A DNA stretch of 64,000 bases, taken from contig NZ_BLXX01000001.1 in NCBI RefSeq assembly GCF_014193515.1, forward strand, positions 795,628-859,627, read 5' to 3'. The translations under genes were made by a program, and so were the position numbers. Numbering within the stretch: the first letter of the stretch is position 1; each line of letters begins with the position of its first letter. The notes beneath the pieces were generated by a model, which saw only the letters and a program-made list of their open reading frames with translations, was not told the DNA's origin and made no database searches. This document shows, one piece after another, positions 17,488 to 25,976 of the stretch. Source of the DNA: Geomonas silvestris. Lineage in GTDB: Bacteria > Desulfobacterota > Desulfuromonadia > Geobacterales > Geobacteraceae.

Positions 17488-18916
17488 GGGCGAGTTCCCG
17501 CGCCAGGCGCCCCAGGGTCTCCACCCCCCGCTCGATCCGCTCGTCCCAGAGCGCGGAGCAGAGCCGGATGCAGTTTTGGTACTTGTCGGAGAGCGAGAAG
17601 ATGGAACCGGGGGTGATGCCGATGCCGTGCTCCAGGGCGCGCTGGAACAGGCGCACCGAGTCGGTCCCCTCGGGCATCTCCACCCAAAGCATGAAGCTTC
17701 CCGCGGGCTGGGTCATCCGGGTCCCCGCCGGGAAGTGGCGCGCCACGGCGTCCGCCATGAGCGAGATGTTGCGCGCGTAGATCCGCCTGATGGCGCGCAG
17801 GTGGTGGTCGTAGCCGCCGGTGGCCAGGAATTCGGCCAGGGCGAGCTGCGGCGGCGACGAGGTCGCCAGGTTGGCCATCATCTTGAGCCGCTCCATCTCC
17901 CCCTGGTACCTCCCCCCGATCGCCCACCCCACCCGGTACCCCGGCGCCAAGGTCTTGGAAAACGACGAGCAGTAGATGACGAGCCCCTTCTTGTCGAAGG
18001 ACTTGCAGGCCAAGGGGCGCTCGGCGCCGAAGGTGAGGTCGCCGTAGATGTCGTCCTCGATGAGCGGGACCTCGTGGCGCGCCAAGAGCTGCACCAGCTC
18101 GCGCTTGCGCGCCTCGGGCATGAGGCCTCCCAGGGGGTTACTGAAGTTGGGGATCACCAGGCAGGCGCTCACCCGGTTGTGCTCGAGGGCGTACTCCAAG
18201 GCCTCGATGCTGATCCCCTCGCGCGGGGTGGCCGGGATCTCCAGGGCCTTCAACCCCATGTCGGCTATGAGCTGCAGGAAGTTGAAGTAGAAGGGGGACT
18301 CAACGGCGATGGTGTCGCCCGGACGGCAGGTGGCGCGCAGGGCGAGCTGCACCGCCTCGACGCACCCCGAGGTGATCAGCACCTGGTCCGGCCGGACGCT
18401 GAAGCCGGCGAGGATGGAGCGCTGGGCGATCTGGGTGCGCAGCCGCTCGCTCCCCGGGGGCATCATGTAGGAGACGCTCTGCGCGCCGAAGCGGCGGGTC
18501 ACCTGGCTCATGATCCGGTTCAGCTTCTCCACCGGAAGGTGGCTTGGGTGCGGCACCGCGCTCCCTAAAGGGAGCAGCTCGCGGTTGGCCATGTTGCGGA
18601 TCACCTGCTGGCAGAGTTCGCTGTAGGTGGCGGCGACCGGCACGCTCGGCCTCTGGGCGGTGAGGGGAGCCGCGGTGATCTCCGGAACCCGGGGGGCCAC
18701 GTAGTAGCCGGACTGCGGGCGCGCCTGGATCACCCGGCGGTCCTCCAGGACGGCGTAGGCCTGCAGCACCGTGTTGATGCTCACGCTCAGCTTGGAACTC
18801 AACTGGCGCACCGAGGGGAGCCGGTCCCCCACCCGGTAGGTCCCCCCCTCGATGAGTGCCGCGATCTCGCCCCCCACCCGCTCGTAGAGCGGCCTTGCAT
18901 CGGTCAGGTTCTCCAC
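17477..18916 (-). CDS. MocR-type regulator (GntR HTH fused to aminotransferase fold)
   Basis: The 479-residue protein has an N-terminal winged helix of the GntR family ([21 protein letters not shown]) and a C-terminal class I aminotransferase domain. The PLP-binding lysine lies in [15 protein letters not shown] and the substrate motif in [11 protein letters not shown]. MocR proteins usually regulate the divergent neighbour and respond to PLP or an amino acid; here the divergent neighbours are a DUF2917 gene and a PhzF-like gene. The start is a GTG after a GGGGGAAG stretch. The 3' end overlaps the chemoreceptor by 11 bases. Confidence 0.9.
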   Translation of the reverse strand: MENLTDARPLYERVGGEIAALIEGGTYRVGDRLPSVRQLSSKLSVSINTVLQAYAVLEDRRVIQARPQSGYYVAPRVPEITAAPLTAQRPSVPVAATYSELCQQVIRNMANRELLPLGSAVPHPSHLPVEKLNRIMSQVTRRFGAQSVSYMMPPGSERLRTQIAQRSILAGFSVRPDQVLITSGCVEAVQLALRATCRPGDTIAVESPFYFNFLQLIADMGLKALEIPATPREGISIEALEYALEHNRVSACLVIPNFSNPLGGLMPEARKRELVQLLARHEVPLIEDDIYGDLTFGAERPLACKSFDKKGLVIYCSSFSKTLAPGYRVGWAIGGRYQGEMERLKMMANLATSSPPQLALAEFLATGGYDHHLRAIRRIYARNISLMADAVARHFPAGTRMTQPAGSFMLWVEMPEGTDSVRLFQRALEHGIGITPGSIFSLSDKYQNCIRLCSALWDERIERGVETLGRLARELAPTP

Positions 18917-19134
18917 TTCCCCCCCCCTTTTGCTCTCCGATTCCGAAAAACATTAACGACACGCTCATGGTAGCGCAGAGAGCCCGCCTCCCCCAGACAC
19001 AATTACCCGTTTTTTGGATAGGCACAGTAATCCTAGGCGAGAACTGTCACGGTTACAAATCATTTTTGCTGTGTCTGTACGCCCGAAGCCGCCGGCGCTA
19101 CAGTAAGCGCAAGAAAGCACGAGGAGGTGCCGAC

Positions 19135-19398
19135 ATGGAATGTGGACTGGAAAGAGGAGAACTCGTGAGGCTCTCGGGCGGGAACCGCGGGACCGATGTT
19201 GCCTGCCGGACCGGGACCCTCTGGCTCACCCGGGGCGACGGGGTGGATTACCTGGTGCACGAGGGGAAGAGCTTCCTTTTGGCCGCGGGGGAGAGCGCCG
19301 TGGTCGAGGCGCTCCGGCCGGCGGAGTTTCGCCTGAGGGAGCACGCCGAGCGGGCGAGCGGGGCGCCACTGCGCTCCCGCCTCGCGCTGCAGTGCTAG
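19135..19398 (+). CDS. DUF2917-domain protein
   Basis: The 87-residue protein fits the DUF2917 family: GELVRLSGGNRGTDVACRTG, then LWLTRGDGVDYLVHEGKSF and LLAAGESAVVEAL, a small beta-rich cupin-like core. The family is of unknown function and often occurs beside transcriptional regulators. GAGGAG lies 8 bases before the ATG at 19135. It is divergent from the MocR gene, with 218 bases between them, and is the probable target of that regulator. Confidence 0.75.
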   Translation: MECGLERGELVRLSGGNRGTDVACRTGTLWLTRGDGVDYLVHEGKSFLLAAGESAVVEALRPAEFRLREHAERASGAPLRSRLALQC

Positions 19399-19494
19399 GA
19401 ATACTCGAGGACGCCCGAGAAAAGGCCGGGACACTTCTGCCGCCAGGCTGAGTAAACGGCGGGAACTTTAGGATAACGACGGAGGAGGGATGCG

Positions 19495-20280
19495 ATGAGA
19501 ATCACCCAGTACCAGGTGGACGCCTTTGCGACACGGGTCTTTAAGGGGAATCCGGCAGCGGTCTGCCTGCTGGAAAGCTGGCCCGAGGAGGAACTTTTGC
19601 AGTCGATCGCCGCAAAGAACAACCTCTCGGAGACCGCCTTCCTGGTGGCGGCCGGGGCGCGCCACGCATTGCGCTGGTTCACCCCGGTCGCCGAGGTGCC
19701 GCTTTGCGGCCACGCGACGCTCGCTGCCGCGCACGTCCTTTTTCGCCACTCCGGCTGGGACAAGGAGTCGCTGCGCTTTGCGACCCTAAGCGGCGAGCTT
19801 ACGGTGCGGCGTGCGGGTGCGGGGTATCTAATGGATTTTCCGGCCCAGGAGGTCGCGCCCTGTCCCCTCCCCGCCCCCCTGGTTGCGGGGCTGGGGAGGA
19901 GACCTGTGGAGCTCTATGCGTCCGAGGATTACCTGGCGGTTTTCGAGAGCGAGGAGGAGGTCCGCGCCGTCGCTCCGAACTTCGAGCGACTGAGCGAACT
20001 CGGGCTACGCGGCGTGATCGTCACGGCACCGGGGCGCGAGGTCGACTTCGTGAGCCGCTTCTTCGCGCCGAAGCTCGGCATCCCTGAAGACCCGGTAACC
20101 GGCTCGGCTCACTGTGCACTGGCGCCCTACTGGGCCAAACGGCTGGAAAAGAAGGTCCTTCAGGCAGCCCAGCTCTCCCGCCGCGCTGGCCGGATCGACT
20201 GCGAGGTGCAGGGGGACCGGGTGGTATTGGCCGGCACGGCCGTAACCTTCATGAAAGCAGAAATAATCCTGGAAACCTAG
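19495..20280 (+). CDS. PhzF-family isomerase
   Basis: The 261-residue product belongs to the PhzF / diaminopimelate-epimerase-like fold family. It has the opening YQVDAFATRVFKGNPAAVCLLE, with the conserved GNPAAV motif, the SETAFLV and LRWFTPVAEVPLCGHATLAAAH blocks, and DPVTGSAHCALAPYW near the C-terminus. PhzF itself isomerises dihydro-hydroxyanthranilate in phenazine synthesis; most family members are isomerases of unknown substrate, and no phenazine genes are here. GGAGGAGGG precedes the ATG. It lies about 100 bases after the DUF2917 gene in the same direction. Confidence 0.9.
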   Translation: MRITQYQVDAFATRVFKGNPAAVCLLESWPEEELLQSIAAKNNLSETAFLVAAGARHALRWFTPVAEVPLCGHATLAAAHVLFRHSGWDKESLRFATLSGELTVRRAGAGYLMDFPAQEVAPCPLPAPLVAGLGRRPVELYASEDYLAVFESEEEVRAVAPNFERLSELGLRGVIVTAPGREVDFVSRFFAPKLGIPEDPVTGSAHCALAPYWAKRLEKKVLQAAQLSRRAGRIDCEVQGDRVVLAGTAVTFMKAEIILET

Positions 20281-20294
20281 GCGTCGTGTCATGG

Positions 20295-21308
20295 TTACCC
20301 CATCCATTCCGGGTGCTTCGCGGTTGAGTCGAAGTGCCCGGTGGTCTTGAAGAGTTCGTATTCGCCGGAGCGGGCGAAGCGCTCGGTGCGCGCCAGGAGC
20401 GCCGCCTGTTCTTCCCGGGTCAGGGGCTTGAAGCTGCGCACCGCCTCGAGCGCCTGGTCGAGGATCGGCAGGCTGTCGATGCCGGTCACCACGGTTCCCG
20501 GGTTCACCGTCATGGCGTAGTGCAGGCACTCGATGGCGCTCACCGCCTTGGACTGCAGGATGATTGCGTCGCCCAGGGGCTTCATGGAGAGGACGCCGAT
20601 CTTTTCGGAGATGAGCCTCGGGAGCACCTGGTGCTGGAAGCTGCGGAAATGGGCATCCATCACGTTGAGGGGCATGAGCACCGCATCGGGCTTGAAGTTG
20701 TGGGCCCGGGTCAGATCCAGCATGTGCAGGTGGATGGCAGGGTCCTTGTGGCCGGTGAAGCCCAGGTAGCGGGCCTTGCCGGCCTTTTTCGCCTCGAGCG
20801 CCGCCTGCACGGCGCCGTCCGGGCCGAAGAAGCGGTCCGGGTCGTTCATCCTGATCACCTCGTGGAACATGAGCAGGTCGATGCGGTCGGTTTTAAGGCG
20901 CTTGAGCGACTCGTCGATCTGCTTTTGGGCCGCGCTGCGGGTCCGCCCGTCGAACTTGGTCATCAGGAAGACCTTTTCGCGGTAGCCCCCCTGAAGCGCC
21001 TTCCCCATGCGCTTCTCGCTCTCGCCGCCGTTGTAGTCCCACGAGTTGTCCATGAAGGTGATGCCGCGGTCGATGGCGCTTTTGATGAGGGCGATGGACT
21101 GCTTCTCGTCGGGCTGCCGGCCGATGTGGGCCCCCCCGAGCCCCAGGATGGAGAGCTCCTCCCCGGTGTTCCCGAGGGGGCGGTAGAGCATCTCGCCGCG
21201 CCGTTGAGCCGGGGCGGCGCCGGCCAGCCGGTCGAGATCCACCAGCTGCTGCGCCAGCACGGCACCTGCCACGAGCGAACTCTTTTTCAGGAATTCTCTG
21301 CGGTTCAT
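20295..21308 (-). CDS. Tat-exported aldo/keto reductase
   Basis: The 337-residue protein begins with a twin-arginine signal (NRREFLKKSSLVAGAVLAQQ). The aldo/keto reductase barrel follows: opening MLYRPLGNTGEELSILGLGG, the D...Y catalytic segment MDNSWDYNGGE, the catalytic Lys in MTKFDGR and His in LMFHEV. The C-terminal phosphate-binding helix precedes the last 60 residues. Substrate is unknown. The ATG at 21308 is preceded by GAGGAGG. A promoter with a 12-bp palindrome over the -35 lies 210 bases upstream. Confidence 0.88.
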   Translation of the reverse strand: MNRREFLKKSSLVAGAVLAQQLVDLDRLAGAAPAQRRGEMLYRPLGNTGEELSILGLGGAHIGRQPDEKQSIALIKSAIDRGITFMDNSWDYNGGESEKRMGKALQGGYREKVFLMTKFDGRTRSAAQKQIDESLKRLKTDRIDLLMFHEVIRMNDPDRFFGPDGAVQAALEAKKAGKARYLGFTGHKDPAIHLHMLDLTRAHNFKPDAVLMPLNVMDAHFRSFQHQVLPRLISEKIGVLSMKPLGDAIILQSKAVSAIECLHYAMTVNPGTVVTGIDSLPILDQALEAVRSFKPLTREEQAALLARTERFARSGEYELFKTTGHFDSTAKHPEWMG

Positions 21309-21723
21309 GTTAAGCCTCCTCGAAAGCTCCGGCCCTTAGACGGGGGCCGCGTTGGTCGCGCGTAGGTACCGGAGGGCTCGGTGGTCGCCAGATGTGGGTT
21401 GCCATCGCCTCCTCCAGCTCGCCGCGCCCGGCCCCCGCCGCGAGCTCGAGCTTGCCGCGAAGAGCCTGAAGACGTATCGGTGAGGGCGGGGTCCTGGGGG
21501 CCGGAAAAAGCACCATTAGATAATACTAATTTTACTCTTGACGTCAAGCCTATTCTTCGGGTCGCCGCGAAGCCGGAGGGGAGATCAAGAAGGCGTAGGC
21601 GATCGCGCCCGACGGCAGCCGTTCCGACCGCATCTCCCCTACCAGAGAGGTTGGGCCGCCCCTCGACGGGAAGGAACCGGGCGCGGACGGTTATCCGCAC
21701 CCCCACGGGATTCCTGAAATAAG
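21309..21723 (-). other. Intergenic region with the promoter of the reductase gene
   Basis: The part next to the gene is GC-rich and without recognisable coding potential. It contains an AT-rich promoter core at 21510-21550 and ends at the terminator of the next minus-strand gene. Confidence 0.5.
21520..21548 (-). promoter_or_regulatory. Promoter and 12-bp palindromic operator of the aldo/keto reductase gene
   Basis: On the minus strand TTGACG (21542-21547) is followed after 16 bases by TATTAT (21520-21525). The -35 lies inside the perfect palindrome CTTGACGTCAAG (21537-21548), a plausible repressor site. Confidence 0.55.
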
Positions 21724-21761
21724 AAAAAAAAAAAGCCCCCCTGATTCCAGGGGGGCTTTTT
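21724..21761 (-). terminator. Rho-independent terminator of the glycine-zipper lipoprotein gene
   Basis: A 7-bp stem (21735-21741 with 21750-21756) is followed, on the minus strand, by eleven T. A T run on the other side allows action on the plus strand too. Confidence 0.9.
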
Positions 21762-21793
21762 GGCTTTGTGCTTTTGATGGGGTGAGGAAAAAA

Positions 21794-22681
21794 CTAGCGA
21801 CGCTCGATGACGACCCGCCCGCGGTAGGCCGGGCGGTGCAGCCGGCCGTCGTAGTGGCCGCGGTCACGTTCGTAGCGGCGGTACTCCACGTCGCGGTAGT
21901 GCCGGATGCCGTCGATGCGGTAGCGCAGGAAGACCGACGGGTAGCTCCGGCGGTACAGCGGCCGCCACGGGCCGTTGTAGTAGGGGCCGTGGAACCAGCA
22001 CCCCGCGTAGAAGTAGTAGAACTCGCTGCCGTTGTACATAAGGTCGTAGGGGACACCGACCGCGACGTACATCCCCAGAGGGGGCGAGTAGATGAACTGC
22101 GGCGCCTCGTTCACGTAGACCTCGGCGGGTGCCGGGTAGAGCTCGGGCTCGGGCTGGATCACCTCGACGGGAGCGGGCGGAGGGGGAGGCGGTGCGGGAG
22201 CGACTACGACCGGGGCGGGCGCAGGGGGCGTCACGGCGGCGCTGCGACGCCCGGGGATCTGGTTGCCGTAGGAGTACATGCACTGCAGGTAGCTGTTGTC
22301 GTAACGGCGTTGGGCCTCCCTGCCGTAGGCCTGGCCCGAGTCGGCACCTACCGCGGTACCGAGCAAAAGCCCGCTGGCGGCGCCGATCAGGGCTCCGGCC
22401 CCGGCATGCCCCGACGCGGAGCCCAGGACGGCGCCGACCCCGGCGCCGACCGCGGTACCCGCGACTGCTCCGGTGGCGACCTTCTGGTCCGCGGCTTCCT
22501 GGGTCGGTGCGCCGAGCTGTCGTTCCGCCCACTGCCGGCAGGTGGCGTCCTCCCTTTGGAAGGTCTCGAAGGATTTGCCGGGGGCCGGCAGAACGTTGAC
22601 GCTGGGGCCGCCGGGGACCGTTACGCACCCCCCGAGGGCCAGCAGTAAGGACAATGGCAGGATCTTGTACGCGGACCGCAT
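21794..22681 (-). CDS. Lipoprotein with glycine zipper
   Basis: The 295-residue precursor has a lipoprotein signal ending LLALGGC, Cys near residue 19. A glycine-zipper region with repeated GxxxG (GAVAGTAVGAGVGAVLGSAS, residues about 70-125) is followed by a proline/alanine-rich linker with PAPVVVAPAPPPPPPAPVEV. The C-terminal half is rich in Tyr, Arg and Pro (YYFYAGCWFHGPYYNGPWRP, then PAYRGRVVIERR), typical of cell-envelope YXWGPGPH-type proteins. It probably lies in the outer membrane or periplasm. The frame is open 45 codons upstream, but the lipoprotein signal and a GGAGG site fix the ATG at 22681. Confidence 0.78.
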   Translation of the reverse strand: MRSAYKILPLSLLLALGGCVTVPGGPSVNVLPAPGKSFETFQREDATCRQWAERQLGAPTQEAADQKVATGAVAGTAVGAGVGAVLGSASGHAGAGALIGAASGLLLGTAVGADSGQAYGREAQRRYDNSYLQCMYSYGNQIPGRRSAAVTPPAPAPVVVAPAPPPPPPAPVEVIQPEPELYPAPAEVYVNEAPQFIYSPPLGMYVAVGVPYDLMYNGSEFYYFYAGCWFHGPYYNGPWRPLYRRSYPSVFLRYRIDGIRHYRDVEYRRYERDRGHYDGRLHRPAYRGRVVIERR

Positions 22682-22908
22682 GGTCGCCAAACCTCCAATC
22701 ATTAAGTTAAACTTCAAGTTAAGCTGCTGTTTCGACACGCATTTTGCTGCAGGAACTTTGTACCACTTCCCGGGCCGCCCTGCAAGGGGAAACACCGTCA
22801 GGCGGGCGCCCCCCAAAACCGGCCGCGGGGTCCGCTCACCTCTTCAGAGGGGATAACGCACCAGGGGGAGGTCGGTTGACCTCCCCCCGGCGCCCAAGCC
22901 GCGGACCG

Positions 22909-23421
22909 CTAGTCCTGTTCCATGCCGTGCCCGTGGTGCTTATCGCCCCAGGTCGCCTTGAGCCCCTGGAGCTTTTTCTGCTGTTCCGGGGTAAGCAGCG
23001 CCACCAGTTTCTGGACCGTCTGGGCGCGCTGCACCGCGAGATCGGCCTGCACCGCGGCGACCTTCGCGGACTGGGCCCGTACGGCGGCCTCGTCGGCCGT
23101 GCCGGAGTGGATCAGGTTGCGCAACTGGAGCCGCTCGGTCTTGAGGCTGGCGACCAGCGGTTTGGCCTGGCTGCGGCTCGTCTCGAGAACCGCCTTGGCC
23201 TGCGTCTTTTGCGCCTCGGTCATCCCGAGCTTGACCGCCAGGCGCTTCAGGAACTGCTTGCCGTGGCGCTCGTGGTTACCCTGCCGGCAGCCGTGCCCCC
23301 GCTGCTCCCCGCCGACAGCCGGTGCCGCTTTGGTTTCGTCGGCCTGGGCCAGTTGGGAACCCAGTACCGTGACCGATGCCAGCGCGGCAGCCATGACCAG
23401 TGCTCTGAGTGAAGGTTTCAT
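22909..23421 (-). CDS. Spy/CpxP-type periplasmic protein (LTxxQ motif)
   Basis: The 170-residue precursor has a signal peptide ending LAQADE. The mature part has the two short motifs of the Spy/CpxP family, MTEAQKTQ and LTPEQQKKL, in a long helical core, and His-rich ends (GEQRGHGCRQGNHERHGKQ and DKHHGHGMEQD). Such proteins are envelope chaperones or metal-stress sensors; the His clusters suggest metal binding. AAAGGAG lies nine bases before the ATG at 23421. The gene is monocistronic. Confidence 0.8.
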   Translation of the reverse strand: MKPSLRALVMAAALASVTVLGSQLAQADETKAAPAVGGEQRGHGCRQGNHERHGKQFLKRLAVKLGMTEAQKTQAKAVLETSRSQAKPLVASLKTERLQLRNLIHSGTADEAAVRAQSAKVAAVQADLAVQRAQTVQKLVALLTPEQQKKLQGLKATWGDKHHGHGMEQD

Positions 23422-23600
23422 TGTTTTCTCCTTTAGTAGCGTTGGTTCCTGCGATGCAACCAACTCTACGGGAACAATGAGGAAAAAATGGGGAGGAAAT
23501 GGGGATTAATCGGCCTGCGGAAAAGACCGGCCGCCTGGAGGGGGCTGGCGGCCCGCTGCGGCTGCCGCCGCCCCTGGCCCGGGACCGTCTTTCGGCCGGG

Positions 23601-23617
23601 GCCCCGGGAAAACCCCG
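23601..23617 (-). terminator. GC-rich hairpin after the 78-residue Cys protein gene
   Basis: An 8-bp stem GCCCCGGG (23601-23608) with CCCGGGGC nearby encloses an A-rich loop. No T tract follows, so it may be a structural element rather than a terminator. Confidence 0.25.
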
Positions 23618-23630
23618 GGGCGCCGCGAGC

Positions 23631-23867
23631 TCAGTTGCGCCTGAGGTCTTCGAACTCCTCGGTGGGGCAGCAGTAGTAGTCGTGGTTGCACCAGATCATC
23701 ACCCGCTCACCGGGGGCGGGTGGTTCGCAGCCGTCGATGGCGTACTGGTGGTTGTCGCACAAAACGGTGCCGTCGGGCTGTACGGTCGCCAGGTACCGCC
23801 CGTAGAAAAGCGGGGTCAGGGCGGGCGGATGGATCTCCTTGAGCTCGATTAGGTGGTAGACGTGCAT
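23631..23867 (-). CDS. Small Cys-containing hypothetical protein
   Basis: The 78-residue protein starts at the ATG at 23867 after GGGAGG. It contains four cysteines in CDNHQYAIDGC and WCNHDYYCCPTEEF, a possible zinc or cluster site, with His residues nearby. The first 35 residues form an alternating pattern (LIELKEIHPPALTPLFYGRY). I do not recognise a family. A hairpin follows at 23601. Confidence 0.55.
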   Translation of the reverse strand: MHVYHLIELKEIHPPALTPLFYGRYLATVQPDGTVLCDNHQYAIDGCEPPAPGERVMIWCNHDYYCCPTEEFEDLRRN

Positions 23868-24033
23868 GCTTTCCTCCCGCCGCGCGGTAAGTGGCCGGGG
23901 AACCGGCGCAAGCTGCGCGACATCGGAAAAGCTCACAGCCAACTTCGTGCCAGCGCTAAGACCCTTATTTCATGAGAATTGCCGGGCGACATCAGGGGGG
24001 GGCTGTGCAAGGTTCGTGCAGGCGCAGTCCAGA

Positions 24034-24960
24034 TTATGCTCTTTTCCCCGAGGGACGGGGACGCCGGGGCTGGGGCTTGGAGAGATAGGGGGTGGCGGGG
24101 GTTGGGTCGGCCGCAGCGGGGGGCGGAAGGCCCGCCTGCTTCTGGGCCCGCTTGTCGGCGTACATGCGCTGGTCGGCGAGACAGAGGGCTCCCTTGAGCT
24201 CGTGGCGGCTCGTGGCCACCGCGGAACCAAGCGCCACGGAGAGCGCCGGCGCCTCCTTACGGCCGCGACGCCGGTTGTCCCGGGCGATGAGGTCACGGAT
24301 GCGCTCCAGCGAGGCCGCGAGCGCCTCCTCCCCGGCTCCCGCCATGACCACGGCAAATTCGTCGCCGCCGATGCGGGCCACCGCATCCGCCCCGCGGAAG
24401 GCCCCCTTGAGGACCTCGGCGGCGCGCTGGATCAGCCGGTCGCCGGCCGCGTGCCCCAAGAGGTCGTTGACCTCCTTGAGCCCGTTGAGATCCGCCACGA
24501 CGATCCCGGCCGGAAAACAGCGCCCGGCCGCCACGCGGGCGAGCTCGGTGTCGAAGTAGGAGCGGTTGTACAGACCGGTCAGGCTGTCGTGGGTGCTCAG
24601 GTGCACCAGCGCGGCGCAGGCCTCCTGGAGGCTCTCCACCATGCTGTTGAAGGAGCTCGAGAAGTCGCCGAAGAAGTCGATGCGCTGGTTCAGGTCCCCC
24701 TGGGCTATCTGCTTGGTCTGCCAGGTGAGGTGGCGCAGGTTCGCGTTCAACGTCTTCAGGCTACCCGCCAGCATCCCCTTCAACTCGCCGTAGTTGTTGG
24801 AGAAGTCCCCCCGGGAGATATCCATGGCGAACTGATAGCAGCCGGTGAGGTGGCCGGTGAGCGCCCGCAACTCGGCGGCGTACTCGCAATCCTCCGGGAT
24901 CAGGGTGGGGATACGCCCCTCGGCGAGGGCCACCAACAATAGCCGGGTCCGCTCGTCCAT
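24034..24960 (-). CDS. Diguanylate cyclase with HAMP-like linker
   Basis: The 308-residue protein ends with a GGDEF domain: active site IGGDEFAVVM near residue 210, STHDSLTGLYNRSYFD at its start and a potential I-site nearby (REDA-like RIGG). Before it lies a HAMP-like helix pair with QTKQIAQGDLNQRIDFFGDF. No transmembrane segment is seen, so it should be cytoplasmic. It makes cyclic di-GMP (one can also consider cyclic AMP-GMP synthesis in Geobacter). The gene follows the V4R gene after 8 bases, and the two probably form an input/output pair. Confidence 0.85.
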   Translation of the reverse strand: MDERTRLLLVALAEGRIPTLIPEDCEYAAELRALTGHLTGCYQFAMDISRGDFSNNYGELKGMLAGSLKTLNANLRHLTWQTKQIAQGDLNQRIDFFGDFSSSFNSMVESLQEACAALVHLSTHDSLTGLYNRSYFDTELARVAAGRCFPAGIVVADLNGLKEVNDLLGHAAGDRLIQRAAEVLKGAFRGADAVARIGGDEFAVVMAGAGEEALAASLERIRDLIARDNRRRGRKEAPALSVALGSAVATSRHELKGALCLADQRMYADKRAQKQAGLPPPAAADPTPATPYLSKPQPRRPRPSGKRA

Positions 24961-24968
24961 GGCAGCTC

Positions 24969-25490
24969 CTAGGGGGCGGCCTGCGCCGAGAAACGGCAGG
25001 TCCTGTCCCCGGTGCACCAGCAGTCGACTTCCTTCACCACGAATTTGCGTGCGGTGAAGCTCTCCATGAGGGCCGCGATGAACCCCTCGTCATAGGTGCA
25101 GATCTCGTGGTCCTTCACCGGAAGCCCCGAGCAGTCCAGGTCCTCGGAAAGGGTAACCACCAGCCGCCCCCCGGGGAGATCCATCTCCTCCATGCGCAGG
25201 ATCCCCATCTTGAGCTCCTTCAAAAGGTACTGAAGCTTGGCCACGAACTGGTTCTGGTCGTGTACCGGCCCCAACAGGTTCGCGTAGAAGTGCCGGCCCG
25301 CCAGATACCCCGCCTCGTAGAAGATCCGGTCCGCCTGTTCCGTGCCGTAGGTCCGCTCCAGCGTGTCGCGGAAGCAGAACTGCATCAGCCGGTACACCTC
25401 AAGACGGGTCTGCGGCCCCAGGTTGGGACGCCCCAGTTCCAGGTCACCCAGGAGGTCCCAGGAGAATTCGTACTTGCGCTCGCTTTGCAT
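24969..25490 (-). CDS. V4R (4-vinyl reductase-type) sensor protein
   Basis: The 173-residue protein carries a V4R domain, a small-molecule binding module related to vinyl reductase BchJ. The C-terminal cluster VDCWCTGDRTCRF supplies conserved cysteines, often involved in metal binding. N-terminal sequence GPQTRLEVYRLMQFCFRDTLE is typical of this family in deltaproteobacteria. GAGGAG lies 11 bases before the ATG at 25490. It is translated just before the diguanylate cyclase and probably tunes it by direct contact or by ligand binding. A FliA-like promoter lies 36 bases upstream. Confidence 0.78.
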   Translation of the reverse strand: MQSERKYEFSWDLLGDLELGRPNLGPQTRLEVYRLMQFCFRDTLERTYGTEQADRIFYEAGYLAGRHFYANLLGPVHDQNQFVAKLQYLLKELKMGILRMEEMDLPGGRLVVTLSEDLDCSGLPVKDHEICTYDEGFIAALMESFTARKFVVKEVDCWCTGDRTCRFSAQAAP

Positions 25491-25525
25491 CGGATTTTTC
25501 TCCTCGGTCAGCTCCCACCGTTGAC

Positions 25526-25553
25526 TCTTCGGCAGTCGATGCATAAAACTTTA
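25526..25553 (-). promoter_or_regulatory. FliA-like (sigma-28) promoter of the V4R-GGDEF operon
   Basis: On the minus strand TAAAGTTT (25546-25553) is a perfect sigma-28 -35 element. After 12 bases follows GCCGAAGA (25526-25533), six of eight matching GCCGATAA. Consensus spacing is 11. Confidence 0.55.
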
Positions 25554-25693
25554 AGTCTATTGACATTAACAATGACGAATCTTGAATAAATATCGGTGTT
25601 ACTGGCAAAGTGCCGTGAAAGTATGTCCTACATTGCCACACAGGGGACTCCATGATAAGTCTACCATCAAAAAATCGCATTGCCTGTTATAAT

Positions 25694-25724
25694 ATTCCCA
25701 ACGGATAATGAGTATATTGGGAAT
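25694..25724. repeat. 8-bp inverted repeat next to a -10 element
   Basis: ATTCCCAA (25694-25701) and TTGGGAAT (25717-25724) form a perfect inverted repeat with a 15-base spacer, directly after a TATAAT at 25688-25693. It looks like an operator. Confidence 0.5.
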
Positions 25725-25768
25725 TCCGTAAACAATATCGGGCCCTGACAATTTACTACATTAGCCAC

Positions 25769-25798
25769 TTGACACAGAGACCGTTTCCGACATATTAA
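25769..25798 (+). promoter_or_regulatory. Sigma-70 promoter of the soluble histidine kinase gene
   Basis: A perfect TTGACA (25769-25774) precedes TATTAA (25793-25798) by 18 bases. The leader to the start codon at 25977 is about 170 bases. Confidence 0.5.
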
Positions 25799-25976
25799 GA
25801 CAGGAAATGTTATCAACAAGGACCGATACCGAAACAGGGAGCCCGCGCAGCCCGGCGCGACTGGCTGCTTCACCCGGCCAGCCAGCCGCGCACCGGTTCC
25901 CGATGTTTTTTTAATTCAGCCGTTATCAGAAGTCGGCCCGGCACCGGGTCCGGCGGCAAAGGATGCACGAAGCTCG

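Larger units (their letters stand above)
25554..25976. other. AT-rich divergent intergenic region, about 420 bp
   Basis: The region between the V4R gene and the histidine kinase gene is markedly AT-richer than its surroundings. It holds a TATAAT at 25688-25693, the inverted repeat described separately, and the TTGACA at 25769 that likely drives the kinase. No gene is recognised in it. Confidence 0.6.
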
